21,062 bases of DNA. Origin: Deltaproteobacteria bacterium UBA5754. Lineage in GTDB: Bacteria; Desulfobacterota; Dissulfuribacteria; Dissulfuribacterales; UBA5754. The position numbers and the translations under genes were made by a program. Location of the stretch: positions 1 to 21,062 of the forward strand of contig DIFG01000097.1 of the NCBI GenBank assembly GCA_002419025.1, in the 5' to 3' direction. The notes below the pieces were generated by a model that was not told the origin of the DNA, made no database searches, and saw nothing but the letters and a program-made list of their open reading frames with translations. Of this stretch, positions 1 through 8,188 are shown one piece after another (position 1 is the first letter of the stretch; every line of letters begins with the position of its first letter).

Positions 1-79
1 CACAAAACGTCGAGGAGCCGTTTTTTTGCATAGGCGTCGCATATTCCCTTCCGGCTTGTACGGCGGGTAAAATGTCCTC
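1..79. other. Upstream edge, no assignable gene
   Basis: This short stretch precedes the addA-like gene. It contains a run of seven T at 21-27, but too little upstream sequence is present to decide whether that is the tail of a terminator or part of a truncated gene. No clear Shine-Dalgarno sequence precedes the ATG at 80, and an in-frame TAA at 68-70 prevents any earlier in-frame start. A gene may end here in another frame, but that cannot be shown. Confidence 0.4.
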
Positions 80-3000
80 ATGTCCTCGACCGTTGTCCCG
101 TCCCTCCCGCCCGACTCCGCCCTTCCCTTTCCCCATGTCCTGAGGGTCAGGGCGTCTGCCGGCTCGGGAAAGACCTACATCCTCGCCCTCCGCTTCGCCC
201 AGTTCCTCCTCTCAAGAACTATTCCCAGATCCCTGCCTGAAAACATCCTCGCCATTACGTTCACCCGGGCTGCCACGGCCCAGATGCGCTCCCGCGTACT
301 CGACAGGCTAAAAAAGGCGGCCCTGGGAGATGACGATTCCGTAAAAGGGCTCACCTCCCTCGTTTCCATGCCGCCAGAGGCCGTTTCGAAAGAGGCGGAA
401 AGGGTGGTGGATGAACTGGTCTTCCGGTACGACTCATTTCAGGTGGGTACCATTGACAGCCTCATCACCAGGCTCGTCAAGGCCTGTTCGCTCGAGCTCG
501 GGCTCTCCCCAGCCCTCGAGACAGAGACCCACACAGAGCCCTACACCGTTTCCGCCCTTGACCGCATGCTCCTTGCGGCAGGAAGGGACACCGGACTCTT
601 CGAGGACCTCAGGGATTTCGCCCTCCATTACCTGGACTTTGAAGGAAAGAGCGGCTGGTGGCCCCGACACGCCCTCCACCGGGAGTTCGTCAGATTCCTC
701 GAGATCGAAACCCGCACGGGAAAGGGCCTAAAGTCGGGAAGACCTCCGCGCACGAGCGCCATTTTGGCGGCCTTTACAGTAGGAGCGGCCAGGTTTCTCG
801 ATCTTGTCGATGTGCTCGGCATGGCCTCCTGTCTCAAAAAGACCGAGCGGGCGTGCATCGAAAAGGCAGCGAACGGAGATGAAGAGACCTTCAAGTCAAA
901 GACCTGGCAAAAGGCGTCCGCCCAGGACCTCTTCAAAAAGGCCTGCGACGTACCCGTCGATGTGGAAGATTCATGGCAGCGCCTGAGGTCGCTGGCCGGG
1001 GTCCATGCCATGGCCCTGGCACTAAAAAGGCCCCTTCCCTACATCCGGCTCTTTCGCCGATGGAAAGATGAACTGGCCGCGATCAAAGAGAAACGGCAGA
1101 CGATCTTTCTCGGTGACATGAACCTCCTTGCCCGAAGGCTCACCGGGGAGATCCCGACAAGCGAGGTCCTATTTCGCCTCGGCGAGCGGATTCGTCACGT
1201 CCTCGTGGACGAATTCCAGGACACAAGCGGCCTACAGTGGGAAAACCTTTATCCCATTCTCGAGGAAGCCATTTCAAACGGTGGATCCCTCTTCTGCGTG
1301 GGGGATACAAAGCAGATCCTCTACCGCTGGCGCGGAAGCGACCCCCGCATATTCGACGAGGCCCCCAAGGGCTTTTCATCCGTGGCACCAGGGCACCTTC
1401 TTGATCTTGATCTGAGACACAACTGGAGAAGCCGGATGGTGATCCTCGATTTCGTGGCGGACGTCTTTAACCCTCCATGCCTCATGGCCGCAGACGGACT
1501 CGTGAACGAGCTGGGTGAGGAGGAGGCCCGGCGCATCGCTGCGGGCTTTGCCGGTGCGGCCCAGTCCGTCCCTCCAGGATGCGAGGATGCCCACGGAGGC
1601 GGGTATGTGTACGTTGAGAAGACCGAAGAGATCAAGGACTTCCCCCCGTGGGAACGACTCGTAAGGCTTCTTGAGACAGATATCCTCACGCGGCGGCCAC
1701 CCGGTGACGTCATGGTCCTTCTTCGGAAAAACGAAGACGTGGAGGGGGTGACCGCGGCCCTCCTTGCCGTCGGGATCCCAGCGGTCTCGGAGAGGCTCCT
1801 CGACGTGCGCTCCGATCCCGTGGTCCGGGAGATCCTCTCCTTCATCAGATTTCTGGACCAGCCCGAGGACATCCATCTCGCAACGATCCTCTCCGGCCGT
1901 ATCGCCAGGTGTGCCTGGAGGCGCCACGGCCCCGAAGGGATTACCCCGAATAGATGGATGGAATCGGTCTCGGTCCGCCCGAACAGACCCGCAGCGCTCA
2001 AAAACGTCCTCAGGCAGGATCTCCCCGGCCTGTGGGAGGCCCTTTTCCTGCCGTTTGTCCGGGCATCCGGCTCTCACACGGTCCATGATCTTGCCACCCG
2101 CATGGTGAAGACCTTTCGAATTCGGGAAGGGTTTCCGGACGCATGGCCGTCCGTAAGACGCCTCCTTTCGGTCATGCACGAGAAGGAGCCCGAGCTTGGA
2201 GGCGATCCGGCGGCCTTTCTCGAGTGGATGGAAACGGCCCCAATGGACGGCCTCCTTCTTCCCATGCCGAAAGACGCGCAGGCCGTCCGGGTCATGACCA
2301 TCCACAAGTCCAAGGGCCTCGAGGCCCCGGTGGTGGTCCTTCCGAAGGCGGCCATCGGCCCGCGCGCCGAAGGCATGATCCGCGAGGAGACCCGGGACGG
2401 ATTCCGGCTCTGGCAGACGACCAAGGATCTCCGGAAGGTATCGGAGCGCATGGCCCGGCTCCACGCGAGAGATCTAAAGGAGGCGTGGAGAGACGAACTG
2501 AACTGCCTATACGTGGCCCTGACCCGGGCGCGGGAGGAACTCCACCTCCTCGTCCCGCCCAAGGCCGGTAACAGAACGAACGGGCTCCTGGGGCTCATTG
2601 CCCGCGTAGCCGAAAACAAGGCCGATGTGTTCACGCGTGGGGAGAGGCAGCCTGGGAAAACGGCCTGCTGGAACCGGGGCGGTCCGGAAATGTCAGCGGA
2701 TTTACTACCTGAAACAGAAAAGTCGGAAAGGCGTCCATGGGAGACCCTTATCGTCCGGCGCGACGAAACGGGCTCTCCGTTTCTTTCGCCAGCGCGGCGG
2801 AAGGCCATCAGATCAGGAGAGGCCGTGCACAGGCTCCTTGCAAGGCTCACCTCCCCTATCGCCTGCCCTCCTGAGGGTGATCCGCTCGCAGCCCTCCTCT
2901 CCGACATGCTCGAACCATGGGAATGGGACAAAATCACCACGGAGGACCTGAAAAGGATCGCGGACAGCCTCCTGATACCAGAGGCCCGGCCCCTATTCTG

Positions 3001-3262
3001 GCCCGTCGGCCCGGCCAGGATCTGGACGGAAAGGGAGATCGCGGACGCAAACGGGGAACTCTACCGGATCGACAGGCTCGTCGTAACGGACCAGAAGGTG
3101 TTCGTCTGCGAGTACAAAACCGGGGAAAGGCCCCGAAGCCGGGACGCGGAACAGCTCTCCCGCTATCTCGCGATCCTTTCGTCATTCTATCAGAACCGGT
3201 CCGTCTCAGGCATCCTTCTCTATCTCGACGCCGGCCTCTCACAGAGGGTCTTCGTGTCATGA
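80..3262 (+). CDS. addA: AddA-like ATP-dependent helicase-nuclease (UvrD/Rep superfamily)
   Basis: This 1060-aa protein would be the motor subunit of an AddAB/RecBCD-type complex, which unwinds and trims double-strand DNA ends in the cytoplasm for recombinational repair. All superfamily 1A helicase motifs are visible: Walker A ASAGSGKT (residues 25-32), DEFQDT (377-382), VGDTKQILYRWRG (from 407), LRHNWRS, MTIHKSKGLE (739-748) and YVALTRA (811-817). The C-terminus carries a PD-(D/E)XK nuclease: VHRLL, then D998 and E1011-Y-K1013 (EYKTG). Length fits AddA proteins. The ATG at 80 is the only in-frame start that keeps Walker A, because an in-frame stop lies at 68-70. The stop TGA at 3260-3262 overlaps an ATG at 3259 in the ATGA arrangement typical of coupled genes. 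The partner gene follows. Assignment to AddA rather than RecB or AdnA/B rests on length, the C-terminal nuclease and the AddB-like neighbour. Confidence 0.85.
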   Translation: MSSTVVPSLPPDSALPFPHVLRVRASAGSGKTYILALRFAQFLLSRTIPRSLPENILAITFTRAATAQMRSRVLDRLKKAALGDDDSVKGLTSLVSMPPEAVSKEAERVVDELVFRYDSFQVGTIDSLITRLVKACSLELGLSPALETETHTEPYTVSALDRMLLAAGRDTGLFEDLRDFALHYLDFEGKSGWWPRHALHREFVRFLEIETRTGKGLKSGRPPRTSAILAAFTVGAARFLDLVDVLGMASCLKKTERACIEKAANGDEETFKSKTWQKASAQDLFKKACDVPVDVEDSWQRLRSLAGVHAMALALKRPLPYIRLFRRWKDELAAIKEKRQTIFLGDMNLLARRLTGEIPTSEVLFRLGERIRHVLVDEFQDTSGLQWENLYPILEEAISNGGSLFCVGDTKQILYRWRGSDPRIFDEAPKGFSSVAPGHLLDLDLRHNWRSRMVILDFVADVFNPPCLMAADGLVNELGEEEARRIAAGFAGAAQSVPPGCEDAHGGGYVYVEKTEEIKDFPPWERLVRLLETDILTRRPPGDVMVLLRKNEDVEGVTAALLAVGIPAVSERLLDVRSDPVVREILSFIRFLDQPEDIHLATILSGRIARCAWRRHGPEGITPNRWMESVSVRPNRPAALKNVLRQDLPGLWEALFLPFVRASGSHTVHDLATRMVKTFRIREGFPDAWPSVRRLLSVMHEKEPELGGDPAAFLEWMETAPMDGLLLPMPKDAQAVRVMTIHKSKGLEAPVVVLPKAAIGPRAEGMIREETRDGFRLWQTTKDLRKVSERMARLHARDLKEAWRDELNCLYVALTRAREELHLLVPPKAGNRTNGLLGLIARVAENKADVFTRGERQPGKTACWNRGGPEMSADLLPETEKSERRPWETLIVRRDETGSPFLSPARRKAIRSGEAVHRLLARLTSPIACPPEGDPLAALLSDMLEPWEWDKITTEDLKRIADSLLIPEARPLFWPVGPARIWTEREIADANGELYRIDRLVVTDQKVFVCEYKTGERPRSRDAEQLSRYLAILSSFYQNRSVSGILLYLDAGLSQRVFVS

Positions 3263-3402
3263 CCCATCTGATCCCGCTCAAAAAGCCCGATCTGCGGTGT
3301 TACTTCAATTTTCCAGTCCATGCGGCGTACGCTAAGTACGCCTCATTCCTGGAAAATTTTGCGCCTTGCATCTCTGGCTTTTTGAGCGGGATCAGATTTT
3401 GA
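3259..3402 (+). CDS. 47-codon leader-like ORF between addA and addB
   Basis: An ATG overlapping the addA stop codon (ATGA) opens a frame that begins MTHLIPLKKP, runs through the whole inverted-repeat element and stops at TGA 3400-3402. That stop is 10 nt before the GTG start of addB and overlaps the GAGG ribosome-binding sequence. The first residues (MTHLI) resemble the start of the downstream protein (MRSHLIL), which suggests that this ATG is the displaced original start codon of addB. I infer that ribosomes finishing addA could translate this frame and re-initiate at addB. The peptide itself has no recognisable domain and may have no function. Confidence 0.35.
   Translation: MTHLIPLKKPDLRCYFNFPVHAAYAKYASFLENFAPCISGFLSGIRF
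3266..3397. repeat. Nested inverted-repeat (MITE/REP-like) element A
   Basis: Two arms, 3266-3287 and 3376-3397, are perfect 22-bp inverted copies (outer end ATCTGATCCCGC, inner end AAAAAGCC). Inside them AATTTTCCAG (3307-3316) pairs with CTGGAAAATT (3349-3358), and the core GGCGTAC (3324-3330) pairs with GTACGCC (3336-3342) around a GCTAA loop. The intervals between stems pair only partly. The result is a roughly 132-nt hairpin in DNA or RNA. It encodes no transposase, so it resembles a non-autonomous miniature element or a large intergenic palindromic repeat. It starts 4 bp after the addA stop codon and ends 15 bp before the addB start. Confidence 0.75.
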
Positions 3403-3404
3403 GG
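3401..3404 (+). promoter_or_regulatory. Ribosome-binding site deciding the addB GTG start
   Basis: GAGG lies 8 nt before the GTG at 3413 and overlaps the TGA stop (3400-3402) of the leader-like frame. It lies just outside the right arm of element A, so folding of that arm could affect access to it. No better ribosome-binding sequence supports another addB start downstream. Confidence 0.5.
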
Positions 3405-3412
3405 TTTTTGCA

Positions 3413-6349
3413 GTGCGATCCCATCTGATCCTTCCCCTCTCCTCCTCGCTCGTCTCGCAGGTGGCGGACATGCTCCTCAAGGACCACCCTGACGCAAAGG
3501 ACCTGTCGGAGACGGCCTGCATCTTTCCCGGAAAGCGGCCTGCCCTCTATCTCAGGAGGGAGCTTGCGCACCGCCTCGGCGGGGCCTTCCTGCCGCCCGC
3601 CATCTTCGACGTGGACGGCTTCATGTCGTATATCGCCCGCATGACCGAAAGGTGCCGGGGGCTGAAGGAATCCGATCTGGTGACCCGTCTTCATCACGTC
3701 TTCTCTGCCGCCAGGGAGACCGGAAACACAGGACTTTCCAAACGCTTCGAGGACTTCTTCTTCTGGGGGATGAGGCTCCTTGAGGTCTTTGACGAATTCG
3801 GGACCGAACTCGTGGATGCGACAGCCGTTGAAAGGGCAGTCGTGATCGCCCTCCAGGAGGCCGGGCTCTCTGAGGAGGCACGGGGGATCTGGCAGACCCT
3901 TCCCGATCTTTTTGAGGCCTATAAAAGGCGCCTATTGGATGAACGCATCGCAACGCGCGGAGAGGACTACCGGGCCGCGGCCGAGGCCATGGACCGAATC
4001 GATCTTCCCTTTGACCGGTGCATCATCGCCGGCTTTACGGCCCTCACAAAGGCGGAAGAAAAGGTCTTCGCCTCCCTTGCACGGCGCGGCATCGCCCGCA
4101 TGGTGATCCACGAAGACCGCGGGGGCGGGTTCCAGACCCACCCAGATTTTGCCGCCCGTCTCATGGGGCTCATCCCTGGGACATGGGAACGCATGAACGG
4201 CTCCGTCGCCTCTTCGCCCGATCCCCTATCCCGTCATCTTGGCGAAGGCCTGGATCCTGAACTTGCGTCAGGCCCATCCGTTTCTTCACCCACCTCCTCC
4301 CCGCACATCGAGATCTTCCGCGCCCCTGATCTCCACGCAGAGTTGGATCTCGCACGAAAGGCCGTGCAGGAAACACCCTCGCTTGACACATCGGACATGG
4401 CCATCGTCCTTCCCGACCCGAGCGCCCTTGTCCCGGTTCTCGCCTGGTTCGTTGAGGAAATGGGCGCGCCCTTCAACGTCTCCATGGGCTATCCCCTCGA
4501 GCGCACTTCCGCTGCCGGCCTTCTCATGAAGGCCCTTGACGCCGTGGAATCCGAAGAGAGCGGGGCCTGCCACGTCCCGGACTATCTTGCGTTTTTGAAA
4601 CATCCCATTGTCATGTCACTCGTCCCTGAGGACGCTCTCGAAACAGGTGATCTACGCCCTGTGGTCCACGCAGTCTCGAATGCCTGCACGGAAAGGAGGC
4701 TCATCTACGCGGATCCGGCCGAGATCGAGGGGATCATGGAGTCCGGCGACGCGGTCTCTCCGGGTCTCCGGGCGCTCCTCGCCCAGGTCCACAGAAAGGG
4801 ACTCTCCGCCCTCAGGGCCGCCCGCACAGTCCAGGAATTCGCAAATGCCCTCTCAGACCTTCTCAGCTTTGTAACTGCAAACGGCCCTGCAGCCAACCAC
4901 CCCTTCGGAAGGGAGGCCATAGAGGCCGTCATCCGCATCCTCGACGAGACCGCGTATTCCCCCCTCGGCCCCGAGCCCATGACCGTCCAGGGATTCCGTC
5001 GCCTTCTCGCCCATCTCTTCCGCTCGACCCACATTCCATTTCAGGGAAGCCCGCTTGCCGGGATCCAGGTCCTTGGCTTTCTCGAGACCCGTTCCCTCCG
5101 GTTTCGTCACGTCTTTCTCCTCGACGCCTCGGAAGGCCTCCTTCCTGGGGCACGGGAGCCGGATCCCATACTCCCGGACGGGATAAGACGCACCATGGGC
5201 CTTCCTGCACGGGAGACCGCAGTCGGGATAGTCCGCCACCACTTCCGTGCCCTCATAGCAGGGGCCGGTACGGTCCATATCTTCTCGACCGAAAAGGAAG
5301 ACGCAGAGCCCAGCAGATTCGTCCAGGAACTCATTTGGGAGGAGGAAAAGAAAAAAGGGGAACTCTGCGCCGTTACGGTCACCAGTCTGGCCGAAAGTTA
5401 CCGGGTTCCCCTTCCCGAACTCCGACCCAGGCCCAAGACGAATGAAGTTCTCTCCCTTCTTCGTGGATTTACCTACTCGCCCCATGCCCTTGATACCTAC
5501 CTGGGCTGCCCGTTCCGGTTCCATGCCAGGTACGTCCTTGGCATAGAGGAGCCGCGCCCGATGGTCCAGGCCGAGATCGACCCCCTGATAACAGGGGAGA
5601 TCGTCCACGAGACACTTGAGGAATTTTATAAAACGTTTCTCGGCTGGCCCATAGAAGCAGGGGAGGCATGGGAGGCAAGGCTCGAGCTCGCATGCGACCA
5701 GACGCTCGAAAAGCGGTTCGATGAGCCGGCCTCCTGGAGCGGGCCTGTCCGGCTCTTTCGGGAGATCCTCCTCTACCGCCTTCGAAATTTTGTGGAAGAG
5801 GACCTGAAGACCGCAAAAGGCAGGAGGCTCCTGGGTCTTGAGGAAAGGGCGTGTGCATGGCTCACCCTTTCTGACGGATCATCCGTACATCTATCCGGCC
5901 GGCTCGATCGGGTGGAGCTCGACCCTGACGGGACCCTCTGGGTCATGGACTACAAGACAGGAAGGACAGGAATGCCGCCCTTACTACCGCCCGGGCCTAT
6001 CTCAGGACGTCATGAGATAAAAAAGACCTTGGGTTCCCTCCAGCTTCCTGTCTATCTCATCCTCTCGCAGGGTAGGCGGGACGTACGGTTTAGGGCCATG
6101 AACGCCGGGATTCACGCCATTGGAGGCGCTGGCGGAAGAGACGGCAGGGGCAAAAAGGGGAACTTCCGGCCCCTCATTCCCGAGGGCACGCCATGGAAGG
6201 ATGCCCTCGAGAGGATCTTTATACCGGCGGTTCGATCGGTCATCGAGGAGATTCTCTCACCTGAAGTGCCCTTTGCCGAGGACCCCTCCGATCCGTCTCT
6301 ATGCAGGAACTGCCCGTATTCGCTGTGCCTCTGCAGGGCCGCGGGGTAA
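3413..6349 (+). CDS. addB: AddB-like Fe-S nuclease subunit (PD-(D/E)XK family)
   Basis: This 978-aa protein would be the second subunit of the AddAB-type end-processing complex. The N-terminal part resembles the AddB helicase-like fold but shows no intact Walker A (FPGKRPALYLRREL near residue 40), as expected for a scaffold and recognition subunit without ATPase activity. The C-terminus has a Fe-S-stapled nuclease: C699 (YLGCPFRFHARYVLG), GEIVHETLEEF, D832 (GRLDRVEL), D846-Y-K848 (DYKTGR), then C964-x2-C967-x4-C972-x-C974. In studied AddB proteins the last cysteines are spaced C-x2-C-x5-C, so either C972 or C974 would be the fourth ligand here. The start is GTG, preceded by GAGG, and it probably replaces an ATG lost to insertion of element A. 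The gene lies downstream of addA, presumably on one transcript. Identification as AddB is by architecture and partner. Confidence 0.8.
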   Translation: MRSHLILPLSSSLVSQVADMLLKDHPDAKDLSETACIFPGKRPALYLRRELAHRLGGAFLPPAIFDVDGFMSYIARMTERCRGLKESDLVTRLHHVFSAARETGNTGLSKRFEDFFFWGMRLLEVFDEFGTELVDATAVERAVVIALQEAGLSEEARGIWQTLPDLFEAYKRRLLDERIATRGEDYRAAAEAMDRIDLPFDRCIIAGFTALTKAEEKVFASLARRGIARMVIHEDRGGGFQTHPDFAARLMGLIPGTWERMNGSVASSPDPLSRHLGEGLDPELASGPSVSSPTSSPHIEIFRAPDLHAELDLARKAVQETPSLDTSDMAIVLPDPSALVPVLAWFVEEMGAPFNVSMGYPLERTSAAGLLMKALDAVESEESGACHVPDYLAFLKHPIVMSLVPEDALETGDLRPVVHAVSNACTERRLIYADPAEIEGIMESGDAVSPGLRALLAQVHRKGLSALRAARTVQEFANALSDLLSFVTANGPAANHPFGREAIEAVIRILDETAYSPLGPEPMTVQGFRRLLAHLFRSTHIPFQGSPLAGIQVLGFLETRSLRFRHVFLLDASEGLLPGAREPDPILPDGIRRTMGLPARETAVGIVRHHFRALIAGAGTVHIFSTEKEDAEPSRFVQELIWEEEKKKGELCAVTVTSLAESYRVPLPELRPRPKTNEVLSLLRGFTYSPHALDTYLGCPFRFHARYVLGIEEPRPMVQAEIDPLITGEIVHETLEEFYKTFLGWPIEAGEAWEARLELACDQTLEKRFDEPASWSGPVRLFREILLYRLRNFVEEDLKTAKGRRLLGLEERACAWLTLSDGSSVHLSGRLDRVELDPDGTLWVMDYKTGRTGMPPLLPPGPISGRHEIKKTLGSLQLPVYLILSQGRRDVRFRAMNAGIHAIGGAGGRDGRGKKGNFRPLIPEGTPWKDALERIFIPAVRSVIEEILSPEVPFAEDPSDPSLCRNCPYSLCLCRAAG

Positions 6350-6370
6350 AAAAGATGTTTTCATTTCCTG

Positions 6371-8092
6371 TCATCTGAGCGAGGCCGCGAGTTCCTTAAG
6401 GGGAAGGGCGAGGACGTGGGTCCTCCCGTTTCCGGTGAAGAAATTCCCCTCCACTACCACGATGTAGAGCTCGTCCTTGTACACGAAGACGTCCTGGACA
6501 GGACCTGCGAACTCGGTCGCAAGCTCGCTGAAACGATATCCCCCGCCGGAGGCATAGAGGATCCCAACCCCGCCCTTCTTGGGGGCCCCTCCAACAACAT
6601 TCCAGAGGCTCGACTCGTTGGAAGGGATGACCGCAACCTTCCGCTCTCCGAAAGAAACGATCGCCGGCTGGCTCCAGAGGATGATGTTCTTCGGTGTCGG
6701 GGTCTGGGGTTCGTTGCTCGGGATATGGAAGGACTTGATGGAGCCGCCAAGGGCCTCTGGAGAGGTCCAGACCTCCCGGCCCCGTGAGGTGAGGACGAAC
6801 TTTTTCCCCACGTTGTAATACCCCATCTCGAGGGTGCCGTCCCCGTCCAGGTCTGCAACGAGGGCCCCGTTCAGGATGAATCCGGTCGGGGCGGAGAAGT
6901 CACCGACACGCTTCACGGAACCATTTCGGACCTCAAGGCGGTAGATGCCAGGCCCAAAAAAGGAATCGGAGTCGTAGTTTTCCCCGATGAGAGACTCCCG
7001 GGTCCCGTCACCATCGAGATCGAAAAAGGTCAAATAATAGGAGAGGTCCTTGGCCACGACATGGATGCCATGGTCTGCATACTTGAGGATGCGGGAGCGT
7101 GCCCCCTCTCCTTTTATATAGATATTGAGGGCGAGGAGGCCGTCTTCTCCGACGGAGAGAGAGAGGACCTCGCCAAATCCCTCGTAGGTGTATTGATACC
7201 GTTCCCTCTCCCCGATGGGCTGGACAAAGACGCTCCGGCCTGAAAGATAGATGAAACTGGGCTTCCCCGAGGAATCGAGCGAGTCGATCTCAAGGCTATG
7301 GACAAGGGTGTCCAGACTCCCGACCGCCCGGTAGGATCGAACGTCGATGCGGGCCGCTATACCACCTACTCCGGCGAGTCCGGGAAAGATGGGCTGGGAC
7401 GAGGTCCGTGCCCCAGCAAGCCCGGCGGGAAGGGCAGAGGGAGTGACAAAGGCGTCGGACCGGGCGAGAGGACTCGTCTTGGAAGTGCCGTAGACGGCCT
7501 CGTACATCCCACGGATCTCACCTCCGCTCCATACCGTAAGGTCCCCACCCTTGGCAACAAAGATCACGGCATCCCCTTTGGGGGTGATGCCTGAGGGATC
7601 GGTGATCCTCTGGTACTCCTCCCATGCGAGGTGGGAAAGCGCCCCGCGGCACCACTCGTACAGGGGGCGGCCTACGCCGTCAACGTCATAAAATGCCGCA
7701 GGGATGCCGTCGAATCGGCGGACGGTCATGCCAGGTTTGATGGTGCAAGGGGGCCTGATGCAGGTAAATACCGCCTCAGAAAAAAGCCTTTCCGGGCGGG
7801 TTACCCGTGCACGGCCCACCGGTACCGGCATATCGCCCAAATGCCTTCCGGTCGAGGGATCCACTACCCTCTCCCCCTTTCCGAAGACCGTCCAGAGGTC
7901 CCCCACATGGACCCCCTCATCAAATCCCTTATTAATGAGATTTTTCCCGCCAGGCCCCGGAATCACAGAGGCCTCGAGGGGGGAAAGATCCCGGACAAGG
8001 CGGTCTTTCGGCGTCTCTGCTGCATGAACGGTCATGAAAATGAAGAAAAAAAGTGGGGAAAGCAATAGTACAGGACGAAGGGAATAAACCAC
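6371..8092 (-). CDS. Secreted FlgT-like / FG-GAP (VCBS-type) repeat protein of unknown function
   Basis: This 573-aa protein begins with a signal peptide: a hydrophobic core LLLSPLFFFIFM and a likely cleavage after VHA at residue 24. Residues about 45-100 (NKGFDEGVHVGDLWTVFGKG, then VDPSTGRHLGD) resemble the C-terminal domain of the flagellar assembly protein FlgT. The rest looks like a beta-propeller and includes two calcium-loop motifs, D358LDGDGTRE and D414LDGDGTLE, of the FG-GAP/VCBS kind. It is probably periplasmic or surface exposed. The GTG start is supported by GGAGGT four bases upstream and by the signal peptide directly following. It is convergent with addB, only 21 bp apart, and is transcribed separately from the nuo operon. 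The substrate or partner is unknown. It could be an integrin-like binding protein, and no enzymatic motif is seen. Confidence 0.75.
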   Translation of the reverse strand: MVYSLRPVLLLSPLFFFIFMTVHAAETPKDRLVRDLSPLEASVIPGPGGKNLINKGFDEGVHVGDLWTVFGKGERVVDPSTGRHLGDMPVPVGRARVTRPERLFSEAVFTCIRPPCTIKPGMTVRRFDGIPAAFYDVDGVGRPLYEWCRGALSHLAWEEYQRITDPSGITPKGDAVIFVAKGGDLTVWSGGEIRGMYEAVYGTSKTSPLARSDAFVTPSALPAGLAGARTSSQPIFPGLAGVGGIAARIDVRSYRAVGSLDTLVHSLEIDSLDSSGKPSFIYLSGRSVFVQPIGERERYQYTYEGFGEVLSLSVGEDGLLALNIYIKGEGARSRILKYADHGIHVVAKDLSYYLTFFDLDGDGTRESLIGENYDSDSFFGPGIYRLEVRNGSVKRVGDFSAPTGFILNGALVADLDGDGTLEMGYYNVGKKFVLTSRGREVWTSPEALGGSIKSFHIPSNEPQTPTPKNIILWSQPAIVSFGERKVAVIPSNESSLWNVVGGAPKKGGVGILYASGGGYRFSELATEFAGPVQDVFVYKDELYIVVVEGNFFTGNGRTHVLALPLKELAASLR

Positions 8093-8096
8093 AGCT

Positions 8097-8102
8097 ACCT
8101 CC
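8097..8102 (-). promoter_or_regulatory. Ribosome-binding site for the secreted-protein gene (GTG start)
   Basis: On the minus strand GGAGGT ends four bases before the GTG at 8092. It supports this non-ATG start, which also gives a complete signal peptide. Confidence 0.7.
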
Positions 8103-8158
8103 GGACATGCATCGAAGAAAGGACACGTGTCCCTGCTTCGGCAGTTTGTTTCGCTGAG

Positions 8159-8188
8159 ATTATTCCCCTATGGATGGAAAATCAACAA
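8159..8188 (-). promoter_or_regulatory. Candidate promoter of the secreted-protein gene
   Basis: On the minus strand TTGTTG (8183-8188) and AATAAT (8159-8164, five of six matches to TATAAT) are separated by 18 bp. An alternative -35 box TTGATT would give 15-bp spacing. The start codon lies about 67 bp downstream, and the palindrome at 8121-8132 falls in between, where a regulator could bind. This is a pattern match only. Confidence 0.35.

Larger units (their letters stand above)
3263..3431 (+). repeat. 12-bp direct repeats flanking the addA/addB hairpin element
   Basis: CCCATCTGATCC occurs at 3263-3274 and again at 3420-3431, with the inverted-repeat element between them. The second copy lies inside the first codons of addB. 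Deleting 157 bp from one copy to the other gives ATG ACC CAT CTG ATC CTT CCC, in frame with addB. This looks like a target-site duplication or a product of insertion at a short matching sequence. Most of the repeat (ATCTGATCC) also forms the tip of the element's inverted arm, so the exact element boundary is ambiguous. Confidence 0.6.

Noticed and set aside
1376..2464. 362-codon minus-strand frame inside addA, and other frames in addA and addB
   Set aside because: Shadows of a GC-rich gene whose own frame carries every helicase motif. The sequences are low in hydrophobic structure and have no start signals.
6350..6376. AGATG/CATCT stem between the convergent addB and secreted-protein genes
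   Set aside because: Five pairs with a long AT-rich loop and only a short T run. Too weak to call a bidirectional terminator.
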